64,000 nt of DNA from Candidatus Chloroploca mongolica (lineage in GTDB: Bacteria; Chloroflexota; Chloroflexia; Chloroflexales; Chloroflexaceae): the NCBI RefSeq assembly GCF_004762035.2, contig NZ_SIJK02000014.1, positions 52,618-116,617 on the forward strand, in the 5' to 3' direction. Positions 27,130-35,529 of this stretch are shown here, piece by piece. The position numbers and the translations under genes were made by a program. How positions within the stretch are numbered: the stretch's first letter is position 1; the number at the start of each line of letters is the position of its first letter. The notes beneath the pieces were generated by a model. The model searched no databases. It was given only the letters and a program-made list of their open reading frames with translations, and was not told where the DNA came from.

Positions 27130-27182
27130 GGTTCTTCTGGGGAAAGATGCCAGCTTTGCTAGCATCTTTCCCCAGAAGAACC
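27130..27182 (-). terminator. Rho-independent terminator of the thioredoxin-TPR gene
   Basis: 21-base perfect stem beginning GGTTCTTCTGGGG with an 11-base apex that itself can fold as GCCAGC-TTT-GCTAGC. On the minus strand it is followed by TTTTTTC. It lies 20 bases past the stop at 27204. Confidence 0.9.
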
Positions 27183-27203
27183 CCGGATTTGAGGGCGACA
27201 GCC

Positions 27204-28067
27204 CTAAAACAAAGCATTCGCCAGTTTACGCCGGTAGGCGGGCACCAGTGGATGCTCATCACCGAGCAACGCAAAGAGACCAAGCAACGCTTTGCGGGCC
27301 CCATCGTCGTAGAACGTACGGTCACGCATCACAATCGCCAACAGATCATCCATGGCACTGCTGTAATCACCACGCCGTACCGCCTGAGACGCCTGCTGGT
27401 AACGCAAGACCAGTTCGGAAGGCGGGATATCGGCAGGCATGTCAGCGAAAAAATCCTTCAAGGGGAGTGCGGCCTGCGCTCGTGCAAAAAACGGCGAGCC
27501 GGCTGGCACCTGGCGGAAGGTTTCGACGCCCTCGGGTTCACCCTGGAGCATCAACAATCGCCCGAGGGCAAACAGCGCCTCGGCATCATCGGGATCATCG
27601 CCAAGAATGAGGCGATAGCGCGCAATCGCACCCTGAGGATCGGTCGTTTCGAGTTCGCGGGCCGCCTCAAGCAACGAACCACCCGGAGTGCTCTGCTCAC
27701 CAACAAAGCCCTTGAGCCAGGTTCGCACCTGTGACTCGGGCAACGCGCCAACAAACTGCTCGACGACCTGACCATTGCTGACCGCCATCACCGCCGGAAT
27801 GCTCTGCACACGAAACGCCTGCGCAAGCCGCTGGTTCTCATCAACATTGACTTTGGCGAGAATCCAGGCCCCCTTTGCTTCAGCAGCGAGCCGTTCGAGG
27901 GTCGGGCCAAGCGTGCGACACGGTCCACACCAGGGTGCCCAGAAGTCAATCACGACTGGAACTTCGCGTGAGCGCTCGATCACTTCCTGTTGAAAATTAC
28001 GCTCATTCACCTCAACAGTGCCCGCCTTGCCTGCCTCGCCGGGCTGCTTCGTCATACCGCTCAACAT
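27204..28067 (-). CDS. Thioredoxin with C-terminal TPR region (CnoX/YbbN-like)
   Basis: 287 residues. The thioredoxin domain (about 18-122) has FWAPWCGPC with C47/C50 and the cis-proline in VQSIPAVMAV. After it, tetratricopeptide-like helices (about 135-287) include DPDDAEALFALGRLLM and the conserved YSSAMDDLLAIVMRDRTFYDDGARKAL-type segment, cited here only by its ends, found in CnoX/YbbN. That protein is a holdase and redox protector that hands clients to GroEL/DnaK. Unlike E. coli CnoX, which lacks redox cysteines in SxxC form, this one keeps a full CGPC. GGAGGGAG precedes the ATG. Single gene with its own terminator. Confidence 0.93.
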   Translation of the reverse strand: MLSGMTKQPGEAGKAGTVEVNERNFQQEVIERSREVPVVIDFWAPWCGPCRTLGPTLERLAAEAKGAWILAKVNVDENQRLAQAFRVQSIPAVMAVSNGQVVEQFVGALPESQVRTWLKGFVGEQSTPGGSLLEAARELETTDPQGAIARYRLILGDDPDDAEALFALGRLLMLQGEPEGVETFRQVPAGSPFFARAQAALPLKDFFADMPADIPPSELVLRYQQASQAVRRGDYSSAMDDLLAIVMRDRTFYDDGARKALLGLFALLGDEHPLVPAYRRKLANALF

Positions 28068-28135
28068 AAAACTCCCTCCGCAAATCTTGCTTATCTTCCT
28101 TTTATGATCGAGCCAGCGCTCTCATATCTATACCA

Positions 28136-28180
28136 CATGCTGACTCATCGGCTAACTTCGTTGGCCTGTTGGTCAGCATG
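28136..28180. terminator. Interrupted hairpin between the pseudokinase and thioredoxin genes
   Basis: Outer CATGCTGAC / GTCAGCATG arms enclose an inner stem GGCTAAC-TTC-GTTGGCC. It lies downstream of the pseudokinase stop (28248, minus strand) and upstream of the thioredoxin gene. No T-tract, so its role is tentative. Confidence 0.45.
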
Positions 28181-28247
28181 GCCGATACCCCCCCCTAGTA
28201 TAGCAGATTTTCCGCTCGACGGCACACGTCTGCGGTGAAGCACCTGA

Positions 28248-31200
28248 TCACCGCAAGACATCGATCCGTGGACGCACCCAGTAGATGCCTTGCGCTGTTG
28301 CAGGATCACTGGGGACGATGCGCATCGTCAACCGCCCCGGTTGTCCCGCAAAGGCCGAAAGGTCGGCAAAGATAGGCAACAATTCACCATCGGGTTCTTT
28401 GCTCGCTTCAAAGATAAGTTCGTCGTTGAAGCGAATCGTCACCGTGATCGGTGAACTGGTGATCTCTTCGGCAAAACCGAGGCTACCCACCAGGATCTGG
28501 CCGCGGATGAGGGCCGGGATAGCATATTCGCCCTGGATAAAGACGTTTTCACCCGGCTGAGGACGCAGTAACCCGCCGCTCAGCGGGGGCACGGTGTAGA
28601 GTAAACCGCGATACTCAACGCCATCTTCCAGGGTCGCATCGAGCAGATCGACCCAACCCCCTTGACCCGAGCCGAGCAAAGGGCGTCCGAAGCGAACCGT
28701 GCCTTGATCGGTGCTCCAGGCCGCATCACGGGCCAGGCCTGCCAAATCGATCGTGCCAAACGAAGGCGGGACTTCGGTCGTCGCCGTCGGCAACGGCACG
28801 GGGGTAGCAGTTGGGGGCGGCACCGCCGTTGGCGGGGGCAGCGTGGTCGGCACCGCCGTTGGCGGGGGCAGCGCGGTCGGCACCGCCGTTGGCTCGGGCA
28901 GCGCGGTTGGCACCGCCGTTGGCTCGGGCAGCGCGGTCGCGGTCGGCTCGGGCAGCGGGGTTGCCGTCGGTGGTGCAACCGTGACATAGATGATCGCAAC
29001 CGTCTCTTGCGCCCCAGCAAACGCCCGCAGCGTAAAATCGGTGCTCTGTTCAGGGCGAAATTCGCGCTGGCCTTGCGGTGGGACATCACCGAAGCGATCA
29101 ATCACAATGCGCTCGGCCCCAATGACGCTCCACGTCACAACGACCACTTCCCCTGGCGCAGTCAGATCGGGGGTTACGGTAAATTGTTGAATCGTCGGCG
29201 CACCAGGTTCAGGCGTGGGAAGCACGGTCGGCGGGAGAACAGGGAGGGTCGCCGTGGCAGGTGGCAAGGTAGCCTCGTCGTCGCCTCGATTGGCGAACAA
29301 TAACCCGGTGGCGAGCAGGCCAACGAGCACAATAGCCGCAAGTAAGGCGAGCGGCAACCAACCCGGCAGGCTCGCGAGGTGCACAAATTCAGCCTCGCTT
29401 ACGAGCGGTGCGCCCTCTTCGCGTTCAGCGCGGATGGTGAAACGCCGTGCCTGCGGCCCCCCAAAGAGCCGCCCGGCAGCTTCAACCGTCAGATTGATGC
29501 GTGCAGTCTCACCTGGATCAAGCCGAATTTCGTCGCGTTCGAGCACAAAACCGAGGGTTTCGTCTTCATCGGCAAAATTGAGCAGATAGACAGCGGAGGC
29601 ATTGCCAGTATTGCGAACCAGAATCTGATACCGGGCTGCTTTACGACTCTCGTCACGAGGTGGCGTAATGCGCAGATCGCCCCCCGTATAAGGCAAGACG
29701 GTCCACCACATCCGGGTGGTACTCGATTCACCCGTGCCACTGAGCGCACGAGCACGCAAAATAACGGTATAGTCCCCCGCTGGCGCCTCGGAGGAGCGTG
29801 GCACACTGATCAGCAAGGACGTCGTTGCCTGTGATCCAGGATCAAGCCGAAGAACCACCGCCTCACCGTCGCGCAGCCAAGCCCCAGGAGCACCCTCAAC
29901 GGTCAGCCGCACCTCTTCGCTAACCCGTCCAGTATTGGTCAAACGCACCGGCAGCACGACCGAGCTCCCCGGGGTCAGGGTGATCCGCTCTTGCTCAACG
30001 CGCACCTCAATGCGTCCCCCGCCGGTTGCCAGCGTTGGGGCCGTACCTGAAGCAACTGGCGCGGGCGGCACAACTGGCACCTCACTCAACAGCGTCGGTT
30101 CGGGTTGCGACGCGATCCGCAGGGTAAATGGCCCCACCCGCAACGGAGCCTTGCCATCCCAGGGAACGGGGGTCTGCGGCGGCAGGCGCACATCGTTGAG
30201 GCTCGTTCCATTGCTTGAGCCAAGATCCGTTATGGTATACCCGACATCCGTACGCTCGATGCGGAGATGATCGCGTGAGACCTGCGGATGATCGAGAAAG
30301 AGGCGGTGCTCGGGCGCGCGACCGGCAACCATTGCGCCGATTGGCACCTCGATTTCGCGGAGCACGCCACCCTGCGAGCCAATAATCTGCAAACGCGGGA
30401 GGGGGGCATCTTCAAGGGGTGCGGTAATCCGTACGGTTGGCGCATCCGCCCCACCAGGCAGCGCATAGCGCCCCGGCTCGGTCTGCGCCTCGGAGGATCG
30501 AGGCGCAGCCGCCGGCGCCGAGCCAACGGCACGGAGCGTCGCCGCAAGGGCGATCGCGTCGGGGAAACGATCCTCGGGGCGTTTGGCAAGACACCGAAGC
30601 ACAATTGCCTCGACATCAGCGGGAAGTTGCGGACGCACCATCCGTGGTGGCACAGGCTGCGTACGCAGATGTTTGGGAATTGCCGCCTCGACCGTATCAA
30701 CCCGGAAAGGCGGCACGCCCACCAGAATTTCGTAGAAGATCACCCCAAACGTATAGATATCCGAGCGCCCATCGAGCACCTGGCCGCGACACTGTTCAGG
30801 AGAAAGATAGGCTGGCGCAACAAACGCCTCTTCGGGCAACACCGCCGCCAGGCCAGCCTCAGCCACTTTGAGCAACGTGGGCGGCCCGGTCTCCCCCACG
30901 TCAACCAGCAGACTCTCCGGCCTGAGCGCACCGTGCAGCAGGCCATTGGCATGAAGATGGGCAAGGCCATCAGCGACCTGAGCCATCAAATGCAACCAGA
31001 CCTCAAGTGGCAACTGATCGCGGAGCGGAGAGCCAAGCAAGTCGCGCAGACTCCCACCGTTCAGCATCTCACCAGCGAGGTAGACGCGGTCAAGCGCCTC
31101 ATCAATATCATAGATCGCGGCCAGGTTGGCATGGCCTAGCGCAGCCACTTCACGGAGCACTGCCAGGAGGCGGGGCTGCAAGCCGGGACGGGCAAGCGCC

Positions 31201-31337
31201 GCCGGGTCAAAGATCTTGAGCCGGGCGGGTCGCCCGAGGCGAAGATGACTGGCACGATAGACCGGGCCCGTTGCCCCAGCAAAAAGCAGTTCCTCTACCT
31301 GATAACCACCAAAAATTTGCCCAACCAGATCAGTCAT
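28248..31337 (-). CDS. Membrane protein with pseudokinase, FHA and extracytoplasmic domains
   Basis: 1029 residues. Residues 10-272 have the Ser/Thr kinase fold (AYLSPEQCRG activation end and SDIYTFGVIFYEILVGVPPF are intact), and K41 is kept, but the catalytic loop reads HGALRPES (135-142) instead of HRDLKPxN and the metal motif is EAG (160-162) instead of DFG; the glycine loop is also degenerate. It is therefore probably catalytically dead. An FHA domain (316-408) with GSSNGT, two beta NEW3-like domains (about 440-550 and 555-650), one membrane helix (660-681), an Ig-like domain, a Pro-rich 'PTAVPTALP' repeat and a C-terminal beta domain follow. Likely a phospho-reading envelope scaffold. 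GGAAG precedes the ATG at 31337. cofC lies 88 bases upstream. Confidence 0.85.
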   Translation of the reverse strand: MTDLVGQIFGGYQVEELLFAGATGPVYRASHLRLGRPARLKIFDPAALARPGLQPRLLAVLREVAALGHANLAAIYDIDEALDRVYLAGEMLNGGSLRDLLGSPLRDQLPLEVWLHLMAQVADGLAHLHANGLLHGALRPESLLVDVGETGPPTLLKVAEAGLAAVLPEEAFVAPAYLSPEQCRGQVLDGRSDIYTFGVIFYEILVGVPPFRVDTVEAAIPKHLRTQPVPPRMVRPQLPADVEAIVLRCLAKRPEDRFPDAIALAATLRAVGSAPAAAPRSSEAQTEPGRYALPGGADAPTVRITAPLEDAPLPRLQIIGSQGGVLREIEVPIGAMVAGRAPEHRLFLDHPQVSRDHLRIERTDVGYTITDLGSSNGTSLNDVRLPPQTPVPWDGKAPLRVGPFTLRIASQPEPTLLSEVPVVPPAPVASGTAPTLATGGGRIEVRVEQERITLTPGSSVVLPVRLTNTGRVSEEVRLTVEGAPGAWLRDGEAVVLRLDPGSQATTSLLISVPRSSEAPAGDYTVILRARALSGTGESSTTRMWWTVLPYTGGDLRITPPRDESRKAARYQILVRNTGNASAVYLLNFADEDETLGFVLERDEIRLDPGETARINLTVEAAGRLFGGPQARRFTIRAEREEGAPLVSEAEFVHLASLPGWLPLALLAAIVLVGLLATGLLFANRGDDEATLPPATATLPVLPPTVLPTPEPGAPTIQQFTVTPDLTAPGEVVVVTWSVIGAERIVIDRFGDVPPQGQREFRPEQSTDFTLRAFAGAQETVAIIYVTVAPPTATPLPEPTATALPEPTAVPTALPEPTAVPTALPPPTAVPTTLPPPTAVPPPTATPVPLPTATTEVPPSFGTIDLAGLARDAAWSTDQGTVRFGRPLLGSGQGGWVDLLDATLEDGVEYRGLLYTVPPLSGGLLRPQPGENVFIQGEYAIPALIRGQILVGSLGFAEEITSSPITVTIRFNDELIFEASKEPDGELLPIFADLSAFAGQPGRLTMRIVPSDPATAQGIYWVRPRIDVLR

Positions 31338-31424
31338 GCTTCTTCCTTCTTCAGCGCATTTCGCTCCAACCAGAGGTGACAAGGTCATAGCAGCCAGGCG
31401 CGACAACCGACGGACTTGTACAGT

Positions 31425-32039
31425 TTAACTTGCGGCACGCTCAAGCGTCAACGCACGATACCGTACCAGATGAGCAGGCCGATCAATATCGAGGGCGAGC
31501 GTTGGTGACTGATAGATCGTGACGTGCAACCCACGTGCAGCGGCCTCGGCCTGATGGCGCATCGCACTTGCGAGGCCAAAAGAGAACGGAATGAGCGCCT
31601 GGCGGCGCAAACCGAGCGCATTGGTACCCTCGTTAGCGGCATCGGGGGCAATGACGGCATCGGCTCCAGCGGCCAGCAGCGTCGTCATTGCCACGGCATC
31701 CTCGGGCGTCATCAGCGGCACATCGCCCGGAACGACCAGCACCGCCTCGGCACCAGCGGCAAAAGCCGCAGTGCGCGCCTGCTCAAGCGCCAGATTGAGT
31801 TCGCCCCCAATCTCGTGGAGCACCGACGCACCCCAGGCTGCGCCAGCCTCAAGCACCACCGGGTCGGCACTGACCAACCAGATCACCTCGAACCCGATCG
31901 CAGGATCGCGCAGGGTACGCAAAACACGCTCGAGCATCTCGAGCACCAGGGCATGGCGCGCCGCCGGGGTCAGCACCTCGGCCAGGCGACTCTTGGCCTG
32001 ATAGAGCGTCTTGACGGGCACGATCGCGTGGAACTTCAT
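31425..32039 (-). CDS. cofC: 2-phospho-L-lactate/phosphoenolpyruvate guanylyltransferase
   Basis: 204 residues. The nucleotidyltransferase start 'AIVPVKTLYQAKSRLAEVL', VVPGDVPLM and the LGLRRQALIPFSFG region match CofC/FbiD. The enzyme couples GTP to 2-phospholactate or phosphoenolpyruvate to give the activated side chain of coenzyme F420; which substrate is used cannot be read here, but the presence of an FbiB-C-like reductase nearby suggests the phosphoenolpyruvate (dehydro) route. Its ATG overlaps the cofD stop by four bases (ATGA), so the two enzymes, which act in sequence, are translationally coupled. Confidence 0.93.
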   Translation of the reverse strand: MKFHAIVPVKTLYQAKSRLAEVLTPAARHALVLEMLERVLRTLRDPAIGFEVIWLVSADPVVLEAGAAWGASVLHEIGGELNLALEQARTAAFAAGAEAVLVVPGDVPLMTPEDAVAMTTLLAAGADAVIAPDAANEGTNALGLRRQALIPFSFGLASAMRHQAEAAARGLHVTIYQSPTLALDIDRPAHLVRYRALTLERAAS

Positions 32040-33013
32040 CCGGCACCAGGGTTCGCATCAGGTGCAGGCCCATGCCTCGCCTGGCGCACCTGATCCGCCA
32101 GTGCAAGCGTTACCGCAGCAAGATGGGCCTTTTCGGCGGGGCCACGCATAATCGTATCCGTGACCGCAACCTGAAGACCGAGGGCCGCAATCGCTGGCGC
32201 AAGGTCAGCGTCAACCTGGTCAATCACGATGCCATCAATCAAATCGGCGTAGGCGCGGGCCACCCCAAGGGCCGAGACCTCCATCCCCATGGCTTGCATC
32301 AGTGGTGCAGCTGGCCCCTTGATAGCCGCGCCACCGACAATCGGGCTCACCGCGACCACCGGCACCCGCGCCGAGCGGATGGCCTCGCGCATCCCGGGGA
32401 GGCTGACAATCGGGCCGACACTGACGACCGGATTGCTTGGCGCAATCAAGATTGCCTCGGCCTCGGCACATGCCGCAAGCGCATCAGGGCTAGGCAACGC
32501 CCGGCCGGCGGCGTGGAGGCGCACCCCGGTCACACGATCCTGGGCACGACGGCGGACGAAATACTCTTCAAAATGCATCTCGCCCACGGGCGTCAGAATA
32601 TGGGTTGGCGCGGGATCATCGCTCATCGGCAGAAGCTTGACCGCCACCCCGAGCGCCTGGCAAAACTGATCGGCGATTGCGGTCAACGACTCCCCTTCAC
32701 TCAGCAGCGCCGTACGCCGGATATGGAGGGCAAGATCGCGGTCGCCGAGCTTGAACCAGGTCGGCCCACCAAGGCGGCCAAGCCACTGCATGCACTCATC
32801 GGTATCACCAGCAATGCCCCAGCCCTGCTCACGATCAATCAGATCGGCAAGCGTACACGTCACAATATCAAGATCGGGCGAAATCACCAACCCGTGCAAC
32901 ACAAAATCATCACCTGTATTGACAACTGCCGTCACTGTCGCGGGTGGCACCACCTGCACCACCCCCTCAAGAAAACGTGCTGCGCCCACCCCGCCAGCGA
33001 GCACTGTGAGCAT
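32036..33013 (-). CDS. cofD: 2-phospho-L-lactate transferase (F420 biosynthesis)
   Basis: 325 residues from the ATG at 33011-33013, which has AAGGAAG upstream; the open frame to 33067 lacks a ribosome site. LAGGVGAARFLEG, NTGDDFVLHGL and ISPDLDIVTCTLADL are CofD/FbiA hallmarks, with the later ILIAPSNPVVSVGPI segment. The enzyme transfers the phospholactyl (or phosphoenolpyruvyl) group onto the deazaflavin Fo to make (dehydro-)F420-0. It overlaps cofC. The Fo synthase genes (cofG/cofH or fbiC) are not in the window. Confidence 0.95.
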   Translation of the reverse strand: MLTVLAGGVGAARFLEGVVQVVPPATVTAVVNTGDDFVLHGLVISPDLDIVTCTLADLIDREQGWGIAGDTDECMQWLGRLGGPTWFKLGDRDLALHIRRTALLSEGESLTAIADQFCQALGVAVKLLPMSDDPAPTHILTPVGEMHFEEYFVRRRAQDRVTGVRLHAAGRALPSPDALAACAEAEAILIAPSNPVVSVGPIVSLPGMREAIRSARVPVVAVSPIVGGAAIKGPAAPLMQAMGMEVSALGVARAYADLIDGIVIDQVDADLAPAIAALGLQVAVTDTIMRGPAEKAHLAAVTLALADQVRQARHGPAPDANPGAG

Positions 33014-33099
33014 ACTGCTTCCTTTATCTCTAAAGCGAGCCACTGCTTCGCTCTGTTCCGAAGACAAGGTTTCAGGGAGCTTTCCAGTTTACGCTCATC

Positions 33100-33151
33100 G
33101 TAGTGCCGACTTCAGTCGGCTTCCGGCTCAGCCGACTGAAGTCGGCACTAC
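33100..33151. repeat. 52-bp palindromic element
   Basis: 22-base perfect arms starting GTAGTGCCGACTTCAG with an 8-base loop. The same element with one change is at 59455-59506, and the arm is related by compensating changes to the centre of the 20588-20685 element. Confidence 0.9.
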
Positions 33152-33212
33152 CGTCGAGTGTAACGCTGATCCGGCCCTTCTGAAACCATGCCTAAGCAAC
33201 AAAACCCGCCTG

Positions 33213-33245
33213 AGACCTCACAGGTCTTGAAGACCTGTGAGGTCT
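33213..33245. repeat. 33-bp palindromic element
   Basis: 16-base perfect arms AGACCTCACAGGTCTT around a single G. Only one copy in the window; the form is that of small dispersed intergenic palindromes. Confidence 0.85.
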
Positions 33246-33376
33246 TACACCCTGTTTTTGGCCCGCAGGCCATGTAGTACTCAGGGTGACACAACCCCAG
33301 AAAACGTCGTTCACCCACCACTGAAGTCTGTCAACATGGTACAGGAGATATGCATCAGGCGCAACCACACTTCCCC

Positions 33377-34129
33377 TCAAAACATGCGCAAACGACGCAG
33401 CCAGCGCAAAGGGTAGCCAAACGCCCGCGCCCCCAACGCGCCGCCATCAAGCATCAGACGCACCCGGCTCAACGCAATTGCATCGGTCTCGCGACGCAGC
33501 GTCAAGCGGGTAGGTAGATCGGAGGTATTGACAATGGTGATCGCTTGGCTCCAGACATCGGTGCGCCAATTGCGGATCAAGCGGGCCGTACACCATTCGT
33601 CAAGCGGGCCAGCAGCAAGATCAACGAACTGCATCAGGCGGGCATAGGGGGCAACAACCTCGTCTTGCACACGATCAATCGTCTCACCAATCACCACATT
33701 GACCATGGCATGATCGTCAAAACGCAACCTACGCCCGGCGGGTGACAGATCCGACCACTCTGGTTCAAGCATATCGGCGATTACCTGTACCAGATCATAG
33801 TTAATATGGGCATTGATGCCAAGGAGCAGATGTTTAATCAAAGGGGTTGTCGGTTCTTTCGCCAGATCAAAGGCATACTGCCAGACCACCGGGAGATCGA
33901 CGGCAGCGTGATCATACGCTTCAATAGCCGTGAAATAGTAGCCCGCAAAATTATGGATCAGATCCCCGACCCAGGCTGGATCGTGAAAGCGCCCGTTCGC
34001 GACACCCAGGATCATATTATCGGTCATCCGCAGATAGCACGCCAGGAAAACCGCACGCTGATCGCCAACGCTTTCCCAGGCGGCAATTTGCGTAGTCATA
34101 CTTGCAAGAAGCTCACCATCTCTCGTCAT
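33377..34129 (-). CDS. DUF5995 family protein
   Basis: 250 residues. The pattern FLACYLRMTDNM, FHDPAWVGDLIHNFAGYYFTA, LLGINAHINYDL and WRTDVWSQA identifies the uncharacterised DUF5995 family, a mostly helical protein with many conserved histidines (HN, NAH-IN) and aspartates that may bind metal. The ATG at 34129 has GGAGGGAG nine bases upstream and starts 20 bases after the flavoprotein stop, so it is in the cofE transcript. Whether it uses or makes F420 is unknown; position alone hints at it. Function not assigned. Confidence 0.82.
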   Translation of the reverse strand: MTRDGELLASMTTQIAAWESVGDQRAVFLACYLRMTDNMILGVANGRFHDPAWVGDLIHNFAGYYFTAIEAYDHAAVDLPVVWQYAFDLAKEPTTPLIKHLLLGINAHINYDLVQVIADMLEPEWSDLSPAGRRLRFDDHAMVNVVIGETIDRVQDEVVAPYARLMQFVDLAAGPLDEWCTARLIRNWRTDVWSQAITIVNTSDLPTRLTLRRETDAIALSRVRLMLDGGALGARAFGYPLRWLRRLRMF

Positions 34130-34149
34130 CGCCAGGCACTCCCTCCAAA

Positions 34150-34752
34150 CTATTCCCAATGCACCACGAGTTCATCAAGCGAACGCCGTGGACGGCGGAC
34201 AGGATCGCGGGCGGGATACCCAAGCGGGATCAGCGCATGGGGCGCAAGGTCATCGGCAAGGCCGAGGGCCGCCCGTACGGTCGCCTGGCAGAAGAGGGGC
34301 GCACACATCCAACCTCCATCAAAGCCCTGGGCATAGGCCGCCAGGAGCAAATTCTGCACCGCGCACCCAAGGCTCTGGATCGCCATGATATGCTCGGCGT
34401 CCTGGCGTTCAGCATCGGGATAGACATCAAGATCGGCGAGGTAGAGGCAGGGCACAATCACCACGGGCGCGCCCGTAATGCGCTCGTGGGATTTACGAAA
34501 ACGCAGGTCAATCGTCGCCGCATCCTGCCCATCGAGAGACAGTTGGCGTCGCCACTCGGCCCCCATCGCATCGGCAAGGCGCAGCTTGGCCTCAGGCGTG
34601 GTCAGCACCACAAAACGCCAGGGCTGGCGGCCATGCGGCGACGGGGCCCAGCGAGCCGCTTCGAGGAGAAGCTCAATCTGCTCACGCGTCAGTGGATCAG
34701 GGCGAAAGGCGCGCACACTGCGACGCCCACGGATCAAGGTTAACCATTCCAT
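34150..34752 (-). CDS. Nitroreductase-fold flavoprotein like the C-terminal domain of FbiB
   Basis: 200 residues. FMN-binding RRSVRAF, APSPHGRQPWRF, and the segment YPDAERQDAEHIM match the C-terminal half of mycobacterial FbiB closely. That domain uses FMNH2 to reduce dehydro-F420-0. In mycobacteria it is fused to the gamma-glutamyl ligase; here it is a free protein encoded 10 bases after the ligase gene cofE, so it looks like a split FbiB. The ATG at 34752 is chosen because it follows the cofE stop. General nitroreductase/oxidoreductase activity remains possible, but context makes the F420 role likely. Confidence 0.85.
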   Translation of the reverse strand: MEWLTLIRGRRSVRAFRPDPLTREQIELLLEAARWAPSPHGRQPWRFVVLTTPEAKLRLADAMGAEWRRQLSLDGQDAATIDLRFRKSHERITGAPVVIVPCLYLADLDVYPDAERQDAEHIMAIQSLGCAVQNLLLAAYAQGFDGGWMCAPLFCQATVRAALGLADDLAPHALIPLGYPARDPVRRPRRSLDELVVHWE

Positions 34753-34762
34753 AGCAGCAACC

Positions 34763-35521
34763 CTAGCGAAAGAGATCAAACCGTGGCTCGCGGATCAATT
34801 GTTGCGCACGGGCCTCGTCATCGCGGGTATAGCTATACCCACGCACGAGAGCCACCGGAACGCGGTCAATCTTGCCCATCACCAATTCGGCGGCACTGGC
34901 AAGCTCGTCGGCAACCGCGATCACCGAGGCATGCATGGTATAGCCATAGGGATCATCGATGCCACCGTAGTCGCTGAGCGGCTTGAGGCCAGCGCAGCCA
35001 ATGGCAACATTGACCTGGCCTTCGCGCCACGGTCGCCCGAAGGTATCCGAGATGACGACGGCGACTTCAGTGCCCGTCGCCTCGCGCAGCGCGGCTCGCA
35101 ACGCACGGGCACTGGCATCAGGATCAACTGGCAACAGACAGACGATCTGCCCACCGGCAACATTCGACTCATCCACACCACTATTGGCGCAGACGAGACC
35201 GTGGTGCGTCTCGGTGATCAAAACCCCATTCGCCATCCTGACAATGCGGCGGCTCTCGCGCAGCACCACCTCTTGAAAGTTGGCCTCTTTGCGACCCTGG
35301 GCCGCAATTTGATGCGCAAACGCTGAAGGCTCGATGGTCGCCGGATCAACCAGACGACCCTCGGCCTTCGAGACAATTTTGTGGGTCACGACAAGCACAT
35401 CGCCATCAAGCAAGGTCAGCCCACTGGTTTCAAGTGCCGTAAGTAGAAGCGTCGCCAAATCATCACCGGGGGCAACCTCACCGATGCCGTGAACAGGAAG
35501 AATGCGGATCTCAGACTGCAT
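34763..35521 (-). CDS. cofE: Coenzyme F420-0:L-glutamate ligase
   Basis: 252 residues. VVTHKIVSKAEGRLV, SGVDESNVAGG and VVISDTFGRPWREGQ..VAIGCAGL, DYGGIDDPYGY define CofE/FbiB-N. It adds one or more gamma-linked glutamates to F420-0 using GTP. It starts 8 bases after the mtnP stop and is followed after 10 bases by the FbiB-C-like flavoprotein. The full set cofC, cofD, cofE plus reductase within 5 kb indicates that the organism makes its own F420, provided the Fo synthase lies elsewhere. Confidence 0.96.
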   Translation of the reverse strand: MQSEIRILPVHGIGEVAPGDDLATLLLTALETSGLTLLDGDVLVVTHKIVSKAEGRLVDPATIEPSAFAHQIAAQGRKEANFQEVVLRESRRIVRMANGVLITETHHGLVCANSGVDESNVAGGQIVCLLPVDPDASARALRAALREATGTEVAVVISDTFGRPWREGQVNVAIGCAGLKPLSDYGGIDDPYGYTMHASVIAVADELASAAELVMGKIDRVPVALVRGYSYTRDDEARAQQLIREPRFDLFR

Positions 35522-35529
35522 AGCGAACC

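Larger units (their letters stand above)
33014..33376. other. 363-bp intergenic region with two palindromic repeats
   Basis: No gene is supported between cofD and the DUF5995 gene. It holds a palindrome at 33100-33151 and another at 33213-33245, plus loosely complementary CACCCTG/CAGGGTG ends around 33247-33288. The region separates cofDC from the upstream cofE cluster, so cofDC probably have their own promoter here, but I see no convincing one. Confidence 0.7.

Noticed and set aside
28795..28975. Short tandem repeat of GC-rich units
   Set aside because: It encodes the Pro-Ala-Val-Thr linker of the pseudokinase and follows codon periodicity.
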